Shown: positions 1 to 8,589 of the stretch, piece by piece
Layout: each line of letters starts with the position of its first letter
Position numbering within the stretch: position 1 is the first letter of the stretch
NCBI RefSeq assembly: GCF_007096885.1
Contig: NZ_VJNO01000017.1
Span: 62,001 to 126,000, forward strand
Reading direction: 5' to 3'
DNA from: Streptomyces sp. 130
Lineage (GTDB): Bacteria > Actinomycetota > Actinomycetes > Streptomycetales > Streptomycetaceae
DNA: 64,000 nucleotides
Translations under genes and position numbers: made by a program
The notes under the pieces: model-generated
What the model was told of the DNA's origin: nothing
What the model saw: only the letters and a program-made list of their open reading frames with translations
Databases searched by the model: none

Positions 1-173
1 ACATCCTGTCGAAGTCGCTCGGGTCCTCGAACCCGATCAACATCGTGCACGCGACCGTGGAGGCCCTCCAGGGCCTGCAGCGTCCCGAGGAGATCGCGGC
101 CCGCCGCGGTCTGCCCCTCGAGGACGTCGCCCCCGCGGCCCTGCTTCGTGCGCGTGCGGGAGCGGGTGCGTAA
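1..173 (+). CDS. rpsE: 30S ribosomal protein S5, C-terminal part
   Basis: Only the last 56 or so codons are present; the gene enters from the left edge with its first full codon at base 3. The visible part contains the S5 C-terminal domain motif GSSNPINIVHAT, followed by an alanine/arginine-rich tail. S5 sits on the 30S solvent side and helps keep decoding accurate. Its TAA stop shares its last base with the ATG of rpmD (TAATG), so the two are translationally coupled. The S5-L30-L15-SecY order is the standard bacterial spc operon. Confidence 0.95.
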   Translation, partial: ILSKSLGSSNPINIVHATVEALQGLQRPEEIAARRGLPLEDVAPAALLRARAGAGA

Positions 174-355
174 TGGCTCGCCTCAAGATCACGCAGACGA
201 AGTCGTACATCGGCAGCAAGCAGAACCACCGCGACACCCTGCGTTCGCTCGGGCTCAAGCGCCTGAACGACTCGGTTGTCAAGGAGGACCGCCCCGAGTT
301 CCGCGGCATGGTGCACACCGTCCGCCACCTCGTGACGGTTGAGGAGGTCGACTGA
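173..355 (+). CDS. rpmD: 50S ribosomal protein L30
   Basis: This encodes 60 residues, the usual length for bacterial L30, beginning MARLKITQTKSYIG. The segments RSLGLKRLNDSV and RGMVHTVRHLV are typical of the family. L30 is a small late-assembly protein of the large subunit that binds 23S rRNA. The start overlaps the rpsE stop by one base, and rplO begins one base after the stop, so the three genes form one translationally coupled unit. Confidence 0.97.
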   Translation: MARLKITQTKSYIGSKQNHRDTLRSLGLKRLNDSVVKEDRPEFRGMVHTVRHLVTVEEVD

Positions 356-356
356 C

Positions 357-812
357 ATGGCGGAGAACAAGCCGCTGAAGGCCCATGACCTCCGGCCTGC
401 CCCGGGCGCCAAGACCGCCAAGACCCGTGTGGGTCGTGGTGAGGCGTCCAAGGGTAAGACCGCCGGTCGTGGCACCAAGGGCACCAAGGCCCGCTACCAG
501 GTTCCGGAGCGCTTCGAGGGTGGGCAGATGCCCCTCCACATGCGTCTCCCGAAGCTCAAGGGCTTCAAGAACCCGTTCCGCACGGAGTACCAGGTCGTGA
601 ACCTGGACAAGCTCGCGACGCTCTACCCCGAGGGTGGAGAGGTCACGGTGGCCGACCTGGTCGCCAAGGGCGCCGTGCGCAACAACCACCTCGTCAAGGT
701 CCTCGGACAGGGCGAGATCTCCGTCGCGCTGCAGGTTTCGGTCGACGCCGTCTCCGGCTCCGCCAAGGAGAAGATCACCGCCGCCGGCGGTACCGTCACC
801 GAACTCGTCTGA
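357..812 (+). CDS. rplO: 50S ribosomal protein L15
   Basis: This encodes 151 residues. The start is the ATG one base after the rpmD stop; an in-frame codon slightly upstream would lie inside rpmD and is not used. The first 50 residues are the basic, glycine-rich extension that threads into 23S rRNA (GRGEASKGKTAGRGTKG), and the C-terminus ends in the family signature AAGGTVTELV. L15 is an early-assembly large-subunit protein. A strong hairpin follows, so the secY-adk unit downstream may be partly separate in expression. Confidence 0.97.
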   Translation: MAENKPLKAHDLRPAPGAKTAKTRVGRGEASKGKTAGRGTKGTKARYQVPERFEGGQMPLHMRLPKLKGFKNPFRTEYQVVNLDKLATLYPEGGEVTVADLVAKGAVRNNHLVKVLGQGEISVALQVSVDAVSGSAKEKITAAGGTVTELV

Positions 813-847
813 GACAACTCGGACACTGCGGTGACCTGAACACCCGA

Positions 848-880
848 CCGGGGATGCCCACGCAAATGGGGCATCCCCGG
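848..880 (+). terminator. hairpin between rplO and secY
   Basis: A perfect 12-bp inverted repeat (CCGGGGATGCCC / GGGCATCCCCGG) with a 9-nt loop lies 36 bases after the rplO stop. It is followed by a modest T-rich stretch. It probably terminates or attenuates transcription out of the ribosomal block, leaving secY to rely partly on its own promoter in the remaining 150 bases. Confidence 0.7.
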
Positions 881-1036
881 TTGGTCGTTCCTAGGGGGGC
901 ATGTACGCCGGTAAGGTGGCGTCCGTTGCTGTGGTAACGCCTGGGCTCACCAGCCCGGGGCTCCTTGGCATTTACGTATCCGTCGATCCTCAAGACCGTC
1001 ACCTCTACGCTCTGCGCGGGGGTCGCAGGAGGCACC

Positions 1037-2356
1037 GTGCTCACCGGCTTCGCCCGGGCGTTCAAGACGCCCGACCTGCGCAAGAAGCTGCTCTTCACTC
1101 TCGGCATCATCGTGCTCTACCGGCTCGGGGCCCACATCCCGGTACCGGGCGTGAGCTACGAGAACGTCCAGACCTGTGTTGATCAGGCCAGCAAGGGCAA
1201 CAACAGCCTCTTCGGCCTGGTGAACATGTTCAGCGGTGGTGCGCTGCTGCAGATCACGATCTTCGCGCTCGGCATCATGCCGTACATCACGGCCAGCATC
1301 ATTCTCCAGTTGCTGACCGTGGTCATTCCCCGACTCGAGGCGCTCAAGAAGGAGGGGCAGTCCGGCCAGGCGAAGATCACGCAGTACACGCGTTATCTGA
1401 CGGTCGCGCTCGCCATCCTCCAGGGCACCGGCCTGGTCGCCACCGCCCGCAGCGGCGCGCTGTTCAGCGGCTGCCCGGTCGCGGACCAGATCGTGCCGAA
1501 CGACTCGCTGTTCACGACCATCACGATGGTCATCACGATGACCGCCGGCACCGCCGCCGTCATGTGGCTCGGTGAGCTCATCACCGACCGCGGCATCGGC
1601 AACGGCATGTCGATCCTGATGTTCATCTCGATCGCCGCCACCTTCCCGTCGGCCATGTGGGCCATCAAGACCAGCGGCAAGCTGGCGGACGGCTGGATCG
1701 AGTTCGCCACCGTCATCCTGGTCGGCTTCGTCATGGTGGCCCTCGTCGTCTTCGTCGAGCAGGCCCAGCGCCGTATCCCGGTGCAGTACGCGAAGCGCAT
1801 GATCGGACGTCGCTCGTACGGCGGCACCTCCACCTACATCCCGCTGAAGGTGAACCAGGCGGGTGTGATCCCCGTCATCTTCGCTTCTTCGCTGCTCTAC
1901 ATCCCGGCCCTGATCGTCCAGTTCTCCAACTCGAAGGCCGGCTGGGCGATCTGGATCCAGGACAACCTGACCAAGGGCACCCACCCGTACTACATGACGG
2001 CCTACTTCCTGTTGATCGTGTTCTTCGCCTTCTTCTACGTGGCGATTTCGTTCAACCCCGAGGAAGTGGCCGACAACATGAAGAAGTATGGTGGCTTCAT
2101 CCCGGGTATCCGGGCTGGTCGACCTACTGCCGAGTACCTGAGCTACGTGCTCAACAGGATCACTTGGCCGGGCTCGCTGTACCTGGGTCTGATCGCTCTG
2201 GTGCCGACGATGGCGTTGGCAAGCTTCGGTGGCGCCAACCAGAACTTCCCGTTCGGCGGGACGAGCATCCTCATCATCGTGGGTGTGGGTCTGGAGACCG
2301 TGAAGCAGATCGAGAGTCAGCTCCAGCAGCGCAATTACGAAGGGTTCCTCCGCTGA
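1037..2356 (+). CDS. secY: preprotein translocase subunit SecY
   Basis: This is the central pore subunit of the SecYEG protein-export channel in the plasma membrane. I place the start at GTG 1037, giving 439 residues beginning VLTGFARAFKTPDLRKK, because AGGAGG lies four bases upstream (1027-1032) and the family starts there. An in-frame TTG at 965 would add 24 unconserved residues. Ten hydrophobic segments are visible, including the TM2 region FSGGALLQITIFALGIMPYI, and the conserved C-terminus QIESQLQQRNYEGFLR. Its TGA overlaps the adk ATG (TGATG), so the two are coupled. Confidence 0.97.
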   Translation: MLTGFARAFKTPDLRKKLLFTLGIIVLYRLGAHIPVPGVSYENVQTCVDQASKGNNSLFGLVNMFSGGALLQITIFALGIMPYITASIILQLLTVVIPRLEALKKEGQSGQAKITQYTRYLTVALAILQGTGLVATARSGALFSGCPVADQIVPNDSLFTTITMVITMTAGTAAVMWLGELITDRGIGNGMSILMFISIAATFPSAMWAIKTSGKLADGWIEFATVILVGFVMVALVVFVEQAQRRIPVQYAKRMIGRRSYGGTSTYIPLKVNQAGVIPVIFASSLLYIPALIVQFSNSKAGWAIWIQDNLTKGTHPYYMTAYFLLIVFFAFFYVAISFNPEEVADNMKKYGGFIPGIRAGRPTAEYLSYVLNRITWPGSLYLGLIALVPTMALASFGGANQNFPFGGTSILIIVGVGLETVKQIESQLQQRNYEGFLR

Positions 2357-3015
2357 TGCGAATCGTCCTCGTCGGCCCGCCGGGTGCCGGCAAGGGAACG
2401 CAGGCCGCGTACCTTGCCAAGAACCTGTCGATTCCGCACATCTCCACGGGCGACCTCTTCCGCGCCAACATCAGCCAGGGCACCGACCTTGGCAAGCAGG
2501 CCCGCGCCTACATGGACGCGGGGCAGCTGGTGCCGGACGAGGTGACGAACGGGATGGCCAAGGACCGCATGTCCCAGCCGGACGCGGTCGACGGCTTCCT
2601 GCTCGACGGCTTCCCGCGCAACGTGGGCCAGGCCGAGGCTCTGGACGTGATGCTCAAGGACGAGGGCGTGAAGCTGGACGCCGTGCTCGACCTGGAGGTG
2701 CCCGAGGACGAGGTCGTGAAGCGGATCGCGGGTCGCCGCATCTGCCGCAACGACAGCGCGCACGTCTTCCACGTCACGTACAACCCGCCGAAGTCCGAGG
2801 GCGTCTGCGACACCTGCGGCGGCGAGCTGTACCAGCGGGACGACGACACCGAGGAGACGGTGCGTACCCGGCTGGAGGTCTACCACACGCAGACCGAGCC
2901 GATCATCGACTACTACCGGGCACAGGACCTGGTGGTCACCATCTCCGCGCTCGGCAAGGTCACCGACGTGACCGACCGGGCGATGGCGGCGCTGAAGAAG
3001 TCCGCGGAGGACTGA
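2356..3015 (+). CDS. adk: adenylate kinase
   Basis: This enzyme catalyses ATP + AMP = 2 ADP and balances the cytoplasmic adenylate pool. The protein has 219 residues, with the P-loop GPPGAGKGT at 7-15, the AMP-binding stretch STGDLFR and DGFPRN at 84-89. It is the long type with a full LID domain. The LID carries C130, C151 and C154, but position 133, usually the second cysteine of the zinc knuckle, is Asp, with His136 and His139 nearby, so the metal site is probably of Cys3-His/Asp type. The start overlaps the secY stop. Confidence 0.97.
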   Translation: MRIVLVGPPGAGKGTQAAYLAKNLSIPHISTGDLFRANISQGTDLGKQARAYMDAGQLVPDEVTNGMAKDRMSQPDAVDGFLLDGFPRNVGQAEALDVMLKDEGVKLDAVLDLEVPEDEVVKRIAGRRICRNDSAHVFHVTYNPPKSEGVCDTCGGELYQRDDDTEETVRTRLEVYHTQTEPIIDYYRAQDLVVTISALGKVTDVTDRAMAALKKSAED

Positions 3016-3046
3016 GCGCCCCGCCCCCAGTACGCGCAGTACAAGC

Positions 3047-3076
3047 CGGCCGCGGCGTCCTCGGACGCCGCGGCCG
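3047..3076 (+). terminator. hairpin after adk
   Basis: A 14-bp GC-only stem with a two-base loop (GGCCGCGGCGTCC paired with its complement) stands in the adk-map gap. There is no clear T-run after it, as is common in Streptomyces, so termination may be partial. Confidence 0.55.
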
Positions 3077-3175
3077 ACTGCTTGCCGCCGCGTATCGTGG
3101 AAGTCCCGCCCCTCCGGGGCCCCGCCCCCCTGAGATCCCGCCCCCGTCACCGTCCCACCGGAAAGGCGCCGCAGC

Positions 3176-4012
3176 ATGGTGCAGATCAAGACCCCCGAGC
3201 AGATCGCGAAGATGCGCGAGGCGGGGCTGGTGGTCGCTGCCATCCACGCGGCCACCCGTGAGGCGGCGGTGCCCGGCGCCACCACCCGCGACCTGGACCA
3301 GGTCGCCCGCAAGGTGATCGCCGACCACGGCGCGAAGTCGAACTTCCTCGGGTACGGCGGGTTCCCCGCGACCATCTGCACCTCGGTCAACGAGGTCGTC
3401 GTCCACGGCATCCCGGACGAGAAGACGGTCCTCAAGGACGGCGACATCATCTCCATCGACGCCGGCGCGATCGTGGACGGCTGGCACGGCGACGCCGCGT
3501 ACACCGCGTTCGTCGGCACGGGCCACGCTCCGGAGCTGATCGAGCTCTCCCGGGTGACCGAGGAGTCGATGTGGGCCGGGATCGCCGCGATGAAGGTCAA
3601 CAACCGGCTGGTCGACATCTCGAAGGCCATCGAGTCCTACATCCGCCGCCAGCCCCGTCCCGCCACCGGCAAGTACGGGATCGTCGTGGACTACGGCGGG
3701 CACGGCATCGGCACCGAGATGCACATGGACCCGCACCTGCTGAACTACGTCTCCCGCAAGCGCGGCAAGGGCATCAAGCTGGTCCCGGGCGTCTGCCTGG
3801 CCATCGAGCCGATGGTCTCGCTGGGCACCCCGCACACGGAGGTGCTGGAGGACGAGTGGACCGTCATCACCACGGACGGCACCTGGTCCTCGCACTGGGA
3901 GCACTCCATCGCCCTCACGGAGCAGGGCCCGCTGGTCCTCACCGCCCCGGACTGCGGTCGCGAGAAGCTGGCGCAGTACGGGATCGAGGCCGCCCCGGAC
4001 CCCCTGGGCTGA
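3176..4012 (+). CDS. map: methionine aminopeptidase, type I
   Basis: It removes the initiator methionine from nascent proteins when the second residue is small. It has 278 residues. All five metal ligands of the pita-bread fold are present: D95, D106, H176, E211 and E242, with the substrate-side histidine H77. GHGIG and AIEPM are the usual signatures. The start is ATG 3176, with GAAAGG about nine bases upstream. It is the common partner of adk and infA in this cluster. Streptomyces usually has more than one map gene, so this may not be the only copy. Confidence 0.96.
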   Translation: MVQIKTPEQIAKMREAGLVVAAIHAATREAAVPGATTRDLDQVARKVIADHGAKSNFLGYGGFPATICTSVNEVVVHGIPDEKTVLKDGDIISIDAGAIVDGWHGDAAYTAFVGTGHAPELIELSRVTEESMWAGIAAMKVNNRLVDISKAIESYIRRQPRPATGKYGIVVDYGGHGIGTEMHMDPHLLNYVSRKRGKGIKLVPGVCLAIEPMVSLGTPHTEVLEDEWTVITTDGTWSSHWEHSIALTEQGPLVLTAPDCGREKLAQYGIEAAPDPLG

Positions 4013-4176
4013 TCGGGGTCCGCGCAGAGGTCTAAGGATCTCCCCGAGTGGGCAAACTTGACGGATTCGCATTCGGGAGTTCGCTGACGTAGACTGACTC
4101 GTCGGCTCTCGTGCATCCGTGTGCCCGCATACGAAGAGCGAAAGTCGATCAAGGTAGCCGATTCGAAGGGCGAAGC

Positions 4177-4398
4177 GTGGCCAAGAAGCAAGGTGCCATC
4201 GAAATTGAGGGCACCGTGATCGAGTCCCTCCCGAACGCCATGTTCAAGGTGGAGCTCCAGAACGGTCACAAGGTCCTCGCGCACATCAGCGGCAAGATGC
4301 GTATGCACTACATCCGCATCCTCCCGGATGACCGGGTCGTCGTGGAGCTCTCTCCGTACGACCTGACGCGTGGCCGGATCGTCTACCGCTACAAGTAG
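4177..4398 (+). CDS. infA: translation initiation factor IF-1
   Basis: A single OB-fold protein of 73 residues that occupies the 30S A site during initiation. The start is GTG 4177 (VAKKQGAIEIEG), which gives the exact usual length; upstream in-frame codons would extend it without any family support. The core VIESLPNAMFKVELQNGHKVLAHISGK is clear when read in pieces. The 164-base leader contains TTGACG at 4058 and TAGACT at 4090, but their spacing does not make a good promoter pair, so the promoter is uncertain. Confidence 0.96.
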   Translation: MAKKQGAIEIEGTVIESLPNAMFKVELQNGHKVLAHISGKMRMHYIRILPDDRVVVELSPYDLTRGRIVYRYK

Positions 4399-4458
4399 AT
4401 CTTGCCGCCGTCCGCTTCCGCGCGGACGTGGGCACTGACCCGGAGAACCTGACATCCC

Positions 4459-4572
4459 ATGAAGGTCAAGCCGAGCGTCAAGAAGATCTGCGACAAGTGC
4501 AAGGTGATCCGCCGTCACGGCCGGGTCATGGTCATCTGCGACAACCTGCGCCACAAGCAGCGCCAGGGCTGA
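4459..4572 (+). CDS. rpmJ: 50S ribosomal protein L36
   Basis: This encodes 37 residues, the exact family length: MKVKPSVKKICDKCK followed by VIRRHGRVMVIC. It is the zinc-binding form, with Cys11, Cys14, Cys27 and a histidine at 32 making the zinc ribbon. It lies 60 bases after infA and before rpsM, the normal position. Some actinobacteria carry a second, zinc-free L36 elsewhere that is made under zinc starvation; none is seen here. Confidence 0.96.
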   Translation: MKVKPSVKKICDKCKVIRRHGRVMVICDNLRHKQRQG

Positions 4573-4763
4573 CGCACGACCCCCTGCATCTCGCAGTTCG
4601 CGCGACGCACGTAACACGTACATACGCAGAGCCCGTCCAAGCCACGGCTGACGACACCTCCGGCGGGGGCCGGGGACCCGGACGTACCACCTCTCCCAGC
4701 GAGGGGTCGGCGGTCGGGAGTGGTTCTGCGGAAGACCCCCGATTTAACAACTGGAGCCATTGA

Positions 4764-5144
4764 ATGGCACGCGTTTCAGGTGTTGACATCCCGCGCGAAA
4801 AGCGCGTGGAGGTTGCCCTCACCTACGTCTTCGGTATCGGGCGCACCCGGTCCAAGGAGATCCTCGCCGCTTCCGGCGTGAACCCGAACACCCGCGTTCG
4901 TGACCTGGCCGAAGAGGACCTGGTCAAGATCCGCGAGTACGTGGACGCCAACCTCCGCACCGAGGGTGACCTCCGCCGCGAGATCCAGGCCGACATCCGC
5001 CGCAAGGTCGAGATCGGCTGCTACCAGGGTCTCCGCCACCGCCGCGGTCTGCCGGTCCACGGCCAGCGCACCAGCACCAACGCCCGTACCCGCAAGGGTC
5101 CGCGTCGCGCGATCGCCGGCAAGAAGAAGCCCGGCAAGAAGTAG
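4764..5144 (+). CDS. rpsM: 30S ribosomal protein S13
   Basis: This encodes 126 residues, starting MARVSGVDIPREKRVEVALTY after a 190-base leader. The helix-two-turns-helix region and the basic tail GLRHRRGLPVHGQRT followed by lysine-rich GKKKPGKK are typical. S13 sits in the head of the 30S subunit and contacts the P-site tRNA and L5. It leads the rpsM-rpsK pair. The long leader may host autoregulation, but I see no definite structure. Confidence 0.97.
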   Translation: MARVSGVDIPREKRVEVALTYVFGIGRTRSKEILAASGVNPNTRVRDLAEEDLVKIREYVDANLRTEGDLRREIQADIRRKVEIGCYQGLRHRRGLPVHGQRTSTNARTRKGPRRAIAGKKKPGKK

Positions 5145-5248
5145 TCCTCAGCGGACGCACTGCGGGCGACCGGCTTCCCGGCCACCGCAGCAACCAGCGG
5201 TCTTCGCTGTAGGACCGATCACCTCCCCTCTCCATCTGGAGTCAAGAC

Positions 5249-5653
5249 ATGCCCCCCAAGGGACGTCAGGGCGCAGCCAAGAAGGTGCGCCGCAAGGAAA
5301 AGAAGAACGTCGCTCACGGCCACGCGCACATCAAGAGCACGTTCAACAACACGATCGTCTCGATCACGGACCCCACGGGCAACGTGATCTCCTGGGCCTC
5401 CGCCGGCCACGTCGGCTTCAAGGGCTCGCGCAAGTCCACCCCCTTCGCCGCGCAGATGGCCGCCGAGTCGGCCGCCCGCCGCGCGCAGGAGCACGGCATG
5501 CGCAAGGTCGACGTCTTCGTGAAGGGTCCGGGCTCCGGCCGCGAGACCGCGATCCGCTCCCTCCAGGCCACCGGCCTCGAGGTCGGCTCGATCCAGGACG
5601 TCACCCCGACGCCGCACAACGGCTGCCGTCCGCCGAAGCGTCGCCGCGTCTGA
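5249..5653 (+). CDS. rpsK: 30S ribosomal protein S11
   Basis: This encodes 134 residues with a basic N-terminal tail (MPPKGRQGAAKKVRRKEKK) and the conserved core AHIKSTFNNTIVSITD, ending NGCRPPKRRRV. S11 forms part of the platform near the mRNA exit. In many bacteria rpsD follows S11; here rpoA follows directly, as in other Streptomyces, where rpsD is elsewhere on the chromosome. A strong stem-loop lies immediately downstream. Confidence 0.97.
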   Translation: MPPKGRQGAAKKVRRKEKKNVAHGHAHIKSTFNNTIVSITDPTGNVISWASAGHVGFKGSRKSTPFAAQMAAESAARRAQEHGMRKVDVFVKGPGSGRETAIRSLQATGLEVGSIQDVTPTPHNGCRPPKRRRV

Positions 5654-5693
5654 GCCGTCACGGCCGGTGACGGCCGTGCGCCAGTAGCGTGGG

Positions 5694-5732
5694 TACGGGC
5701 GGTGCGCCCCCTGCGGGGGTGTGCCGCCCGTA
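5694..5732 (+). terminator. hairpin between rpsK and rpoA
   Basis: An 18-bp stem with a three-base loop (TACGGGCGGTGCGCCCCC paired to its complement with three G-U pairs in RNA) is followed by TCCTTGTTT. It looks like a real intrinsic terminator or attenuator, which would let rpoA be set apart from the ribosomal proteins; rpoA then needs its own promoter in 5733-5791. Confidence 0.7.
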
Positions 5733-5791
5733 TCCTTGTTTCACATGTCGGGCGTCAAATAGTGGGCGCCCACGACTGAAGGATTCACATC

Positions 5792-6814
5792 ATGCTGATC
5801 GCTCAGCGTCCGTCGCTGACCGAAGAGGTCGTCGACGAGTTCCGCTCGCGGTTCGTCATCGAGCCGCTGGAGCCCGGCTTCGGCTACACGCTCGGCAACT
5901 CCCTGCGCCGCACGCTCCTCTCCTCGATCCCGGGTGCCGCTGTCACCAGCATCCGCATCGACGGTGTCCTGCACGAGTTCACCACCGTGCCGGGCGTCAA
6001 GGAGGACGTGACCGACCTCATCCTCAACATCAAGCAGCTGGTCGTCTCCTCGGAGCACGACGAGCCGGTCGTGATGTACCTGCGCAAGCAGGGCCCCGGC
6101 CTGGTCACCGCCGCGGACATCGCTCCGCCGGCCGGTGTCGAGGTGCACAACCCGGACCTGGTCCTCGCCACGCTGAACGGCAAGGGCAAGCTGGAGATGG
6201 AGCTGACCGTCGAGCGCGGTCGCGGCTACGTCTCCGCCGTCCAGAACAAGCAGGTGGGCCAGGAGATCGGCCGTATCCCGGTCGACTCCATCTACTCGCC
6301 GGTGCTCAAGGTCACCTACAAGGTCGAGGCGACCCGTGTCGAGCAGCGCACCGACTTCGACAAGCTGATCGTCGACGTCGAGACCAAGCAGGCCATGCGT
6401 CCGCGTGACGCGATGGCGTCGGCCGGCAAGACCCTGGTCGAGCTGTTCGGTCTGGCGCGCGAGCTCAACATCGACGCCGAGGGCATCGACATGGGCCCGT
6501 CGCCGACGGACGCCGCACTCGCGGCGGACCTGGCGCTGCCGATCGAGGAGCTGGAGCTCACGGTCCGCTCGTACAACTGCCTGAAGCGCGAGGGCATCCA
6601 CTCGGTGGGCGAGCTGGTGGCCCGCTCCGAGGCGGACCTGCTCGACATCCGCAACTTCGGTGCGAAGTCGATCGACGAGGTCAAGGCGAAGCTGGCCGGT
6701 ATGGGCCTGGCGCTGAAGGACTCGCCTCCCGGCTTCGACCCGACCGCCGCGGCCGACGCCTTCGGCGCCGAGGACGACGCGGACGCCGGTTTCGTGGAGA
6801 CCGAGCAGTACTAG
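5792..6814 (+). CDS. rpoA: DNA-directed RNA polymerase subunit alpha
   Basis: This encodes 340 residues. The N-terminal dimerisation and assembly domain (about 1-230) contains GFGYTLGNSLRRTLLSSIPG, and the C-terminal domain (about 250-320) contains the helix-hairpin-helix RNFGAKSIDEVKAKL used for UP-element and activator contact. It ends in an acidic tail EDDADAGFVETEQY. The start is ATG 5792 after GAAGGA. It is flanked on both sides by strong hairpins. Confidence 0.98.
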   Translation: MLIAQRPSLTEEVVDEFRSRFVIEPLEPGFGYTLGNSLRRTLLSSIPGAAVTSIRIDGVLHEFTTVPGVKEDVTDLILNIKQLVVSSEHDEPVVMYLRKQGPGLVTAADIAPPAGVEVHNPDLVLATLNGKGKLEMELTVERGRGYVSAVQNKQVGQEIGRIPVDSIYSPVLKVTYKVEATRVEQRTDFDKLIVDVETKQAMRPRDAMASAGKTLVELFGLARELNIDAEGIDMGPSPTDAALAADLALPIEELELTVRSYNCLKREGIHSVGELVARSEADLLDIRNFGAKSIDEVKAKLAGMGLALKDSPPGFDPTAAADAFGAEDDADAGFVETEQY

Positions 6815-6828
6815 TACGCCTCCCGGCT

Positions 6829-6855
6829 GGGGTGCCCGTCCTCGACGGGCGCCCC
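6829..6855 (+). terminator. hairpin after rpoA
   Basis: A 12-bp stem (GGGGTGCCCGTC / GACGGGCGCCCC, one G-U pair) with a three-base loop begins 14 bases after the rpoA stop. Probably attenuates read-through into rplQ. Confidence 0.6.
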
Positions 6856-6873
6856 GGTCCGGGCGAGGGCTTT

Positions 6874-6898
6874 GTCCTCAATCGCCGGACGGGCTTGA
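6874..6898 (+). repeat. dispersed 25-bp repeat, copy 1
   Basis: This is one of five copies in the window of a 25-bp element with core TCGCCGGACGGGCT, whose reverse complement reads AGCCCGTCCGGCGA. It lies between rpoA and rplQ. The other copies are at 24944, 25001, 31057 and 31116. Confidence 0.8.
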
Positions 6899-7020
6899 TT
6901 TTCGGGCTGGTGCCCGATGTCCAGCGCGTACGGCATTTTCACACTTCCGCGCGGCGGCCGCCGCGCGGGAACTGACATCGGTACCTGACACGGCCGGTGC
7001 AGCACACAAGGAGAAAACCC

Positions 7021-7506
7021 ATGCCGAAGCCCGCCAAGGGTGCCCGTCTGGGCGGCAGCGCCGCGCACGAGAAGCTTCTTCTCAACAACCTCGCGAAGTC
7101 GCTGTTCGAGCACGGCCGCATCACCACGACCGAGGCCAAGGCCCGCCGCCTGCGTCCGGTCGCGGAGCGTTTCATCACCAAGGCGAAGAAGGGCGACATC
7201 CACAACCGTCGCCTGGTGCTGGAGTCGATCACGGACAAGGGCGTCGTCCACACGCTCTTCACCGAGATCGCCCCGCGCTACGAGAACCGCCCCGGTGGTT
7301 ACACCCGCATCACCAAGATCGGCAACCGTCGTGGCGACAACGCCCCGATGGCCGTCATCGAGCTGGTCGAGGCGCTGACCGTGGCCCAGCAGGCCACCGG
7401 TGAGGCCGAGGCCGCCACCAAGCGTGCGGTCAAGGAAGACGCGGCCAAGAAGGACGAGACCCCGGTCGAGTCCGTCGAGGACGCGCAGGACGCGCAGGAC
7501 GCCTGA
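7021..7506 (+). CDS. rplQ: 50S ribosomal protein L17
   Basis: This encodes 161 residues, starting at ATG 7021, where AAGGAGAAAACCC gives a strong ribosome binding site; an in-frame codon at 6997 is rejected. The conserved core is GGSAAHEKLLLNNLAKSL and the RITTTEAKARRLRP segment. L17 lies near the polypeptide exit tunnel. The acidic and alanine-rich tail after residue 125 (ending EDAQDAQDA) is longer than in most bacteria and typical of actinomycetes. Confidence 0.97.
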   Translation: MPKPAKGARLGGSAAHEKLLLNNLAKSLFEHGRITTTEAKARRLRPVAERFITKAKKGDIHNRRLVLESITDKGVVHTLFTEIAPRYENRPGGYTRITKIGNRRGDNAPMAVIELVEALTVAQQATGEAEAATKRAVKEDAAKKDETPVESVEDAQDAQDA

Positions 7507-7594
7507 GCGTTCCGGAACCACTGAACGGGTCCGCATCACCCTCCGGGGCGGTGCGGGCCCGTTCGGCTGTGCGGGATCTTGAGAGGATGCGCTG

Positions 7595-8449
7595 GTGAGT
7601 GACGAGGTGGAGCCCGGCTTTGTACGGGTACGGCTGGACCTGGCCTATGACGGCAAGGACTTCTCGGGCTGGGCGAAGCAGACCGCGCGGCGGACGGTCC
7701 AGGGCGAGATCGAGGACGCGCTGCGGACCGTGACCCGCTCCTCACGCACGTACGACCTGACGGTGGCGGGCCGCACCGATGCCGGGGTGCACGCCCGGGG
7801 CCAGGTCGCCCATGTCGATCTGCCGCGCGAGGTGTGGGCCGAGCACGAGGAGAAGCTGCTGAGGCGGCTCGCCGGGCGGATGGCCCCCGATGTGCGGGTC
7901 TGGCGGATCAAGGAGGCACCGCCAGGGTTCAACGCCCGGTTCTCCGCGCTGTGGCGCCGCTACGCGTACCGCGTCGCCGACCGCCCCGGCGGCGTGGACC
8001 CCCTGGTCCGGGGCCATGTGCTCTGGCACGACCGGCCGCTGGACGTGGCCGCGATGAACGCCGCCGCGGCCCGGATGACCGGGGAGCACGACTTCGCGGC
8101 GTACTGCAAGAAGCGCGACGGCGCGACGACGATCCGGACGCTCCAGAAGCTGCACTGGGTGCGGGACCGGGCGACCGGCATCATCACCGGGACCGTGCAG
8201 GCGGACGCCTTCTGCCACAACATGGTGCGCGCCCTCGTCGGCGCGATGCTCTTCGTCGGCGACGGGCGGCGCCCCGACCCGTGGCCGGCCGAGGTGCTGG
8301 CGGCCGGCGTGCGCGACCCCGGGGTGCACGTGGTGCGCCCGCACGGGCTGACGCTGGAGGAGGTCGCGTACCCGGCGGACGAGCTGCTGGCGGCGCGGGC
8401 GGTGGAGGCCCGGAACGTGCGGACGCTGCCGGGGGCGGGCTGCTGCTGA
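7595..8449 (+). CDS. truA: tRNA pseudouridine(38-40) synthase
   Basis: It converts U38, U39 and U40 in the anticodon arm of many tRNAs to pseudouridine. It has 284 residues. The catalytic aspartate is D62 in GRTDAGVHA, and RYAYRV and HDFAAYCKK are further family motifs. The start is GTG 7595 after GAGAGG. It follows rplQ as in most actinobacteria. The protein ends in CC after a GC-rich tail of low conservation. Confidence 0.95.
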   Translation: MSDEVEPGFVRVRLDLAYDGKDFSGWAKQTARRTVQGEIEDALRTVTRSSRTYDLTVAGRTDAGVHARGQVAHVDLPREVWAEHEEKLLRRLAGRMAPDVRVWRIKEAPPGFNARFSALWRRYAYRVADRPGGVDPLVRGHVLWHDRPLDVAAMNAAAARMTGEHDFAAYCKKRDGATTIRTLQKLHWVRDRATGIITGTVQADAFCHNMVRALVGAMLFVGDGRRPDPWPAEVLAAGVRDPGVHVVRPHGLTLEEVAYPADELLAARAVEARNVRTLPGAGCC

Positions 8450-8589
8450 GGCCTGTCCGGCGGCCTCAGGGGTGTCCCGTCGTCCCCGGCGGGCGCACGA
8501 CGACGGCTCCGGCACCTCGGCGCGTTCTCGGAGCGCCCCGACCCCGGTGGATCAGCGCCTGGCGTCGGGTGCGGGATCGCGGCACACCC

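Noticed and set aside
965..1036. Longer SecY starting at TTG 965
   Set aside because: The added residues are unlike SecY, and the GTG at 1037 has AGGAGG in place and gives the family N-terminus.
4058..4095. Standard promoter for infA from TTGACG and TAGACT
   Set aside because: The spacing between the two hexamers is about 26 bases, too long for a single promoter.
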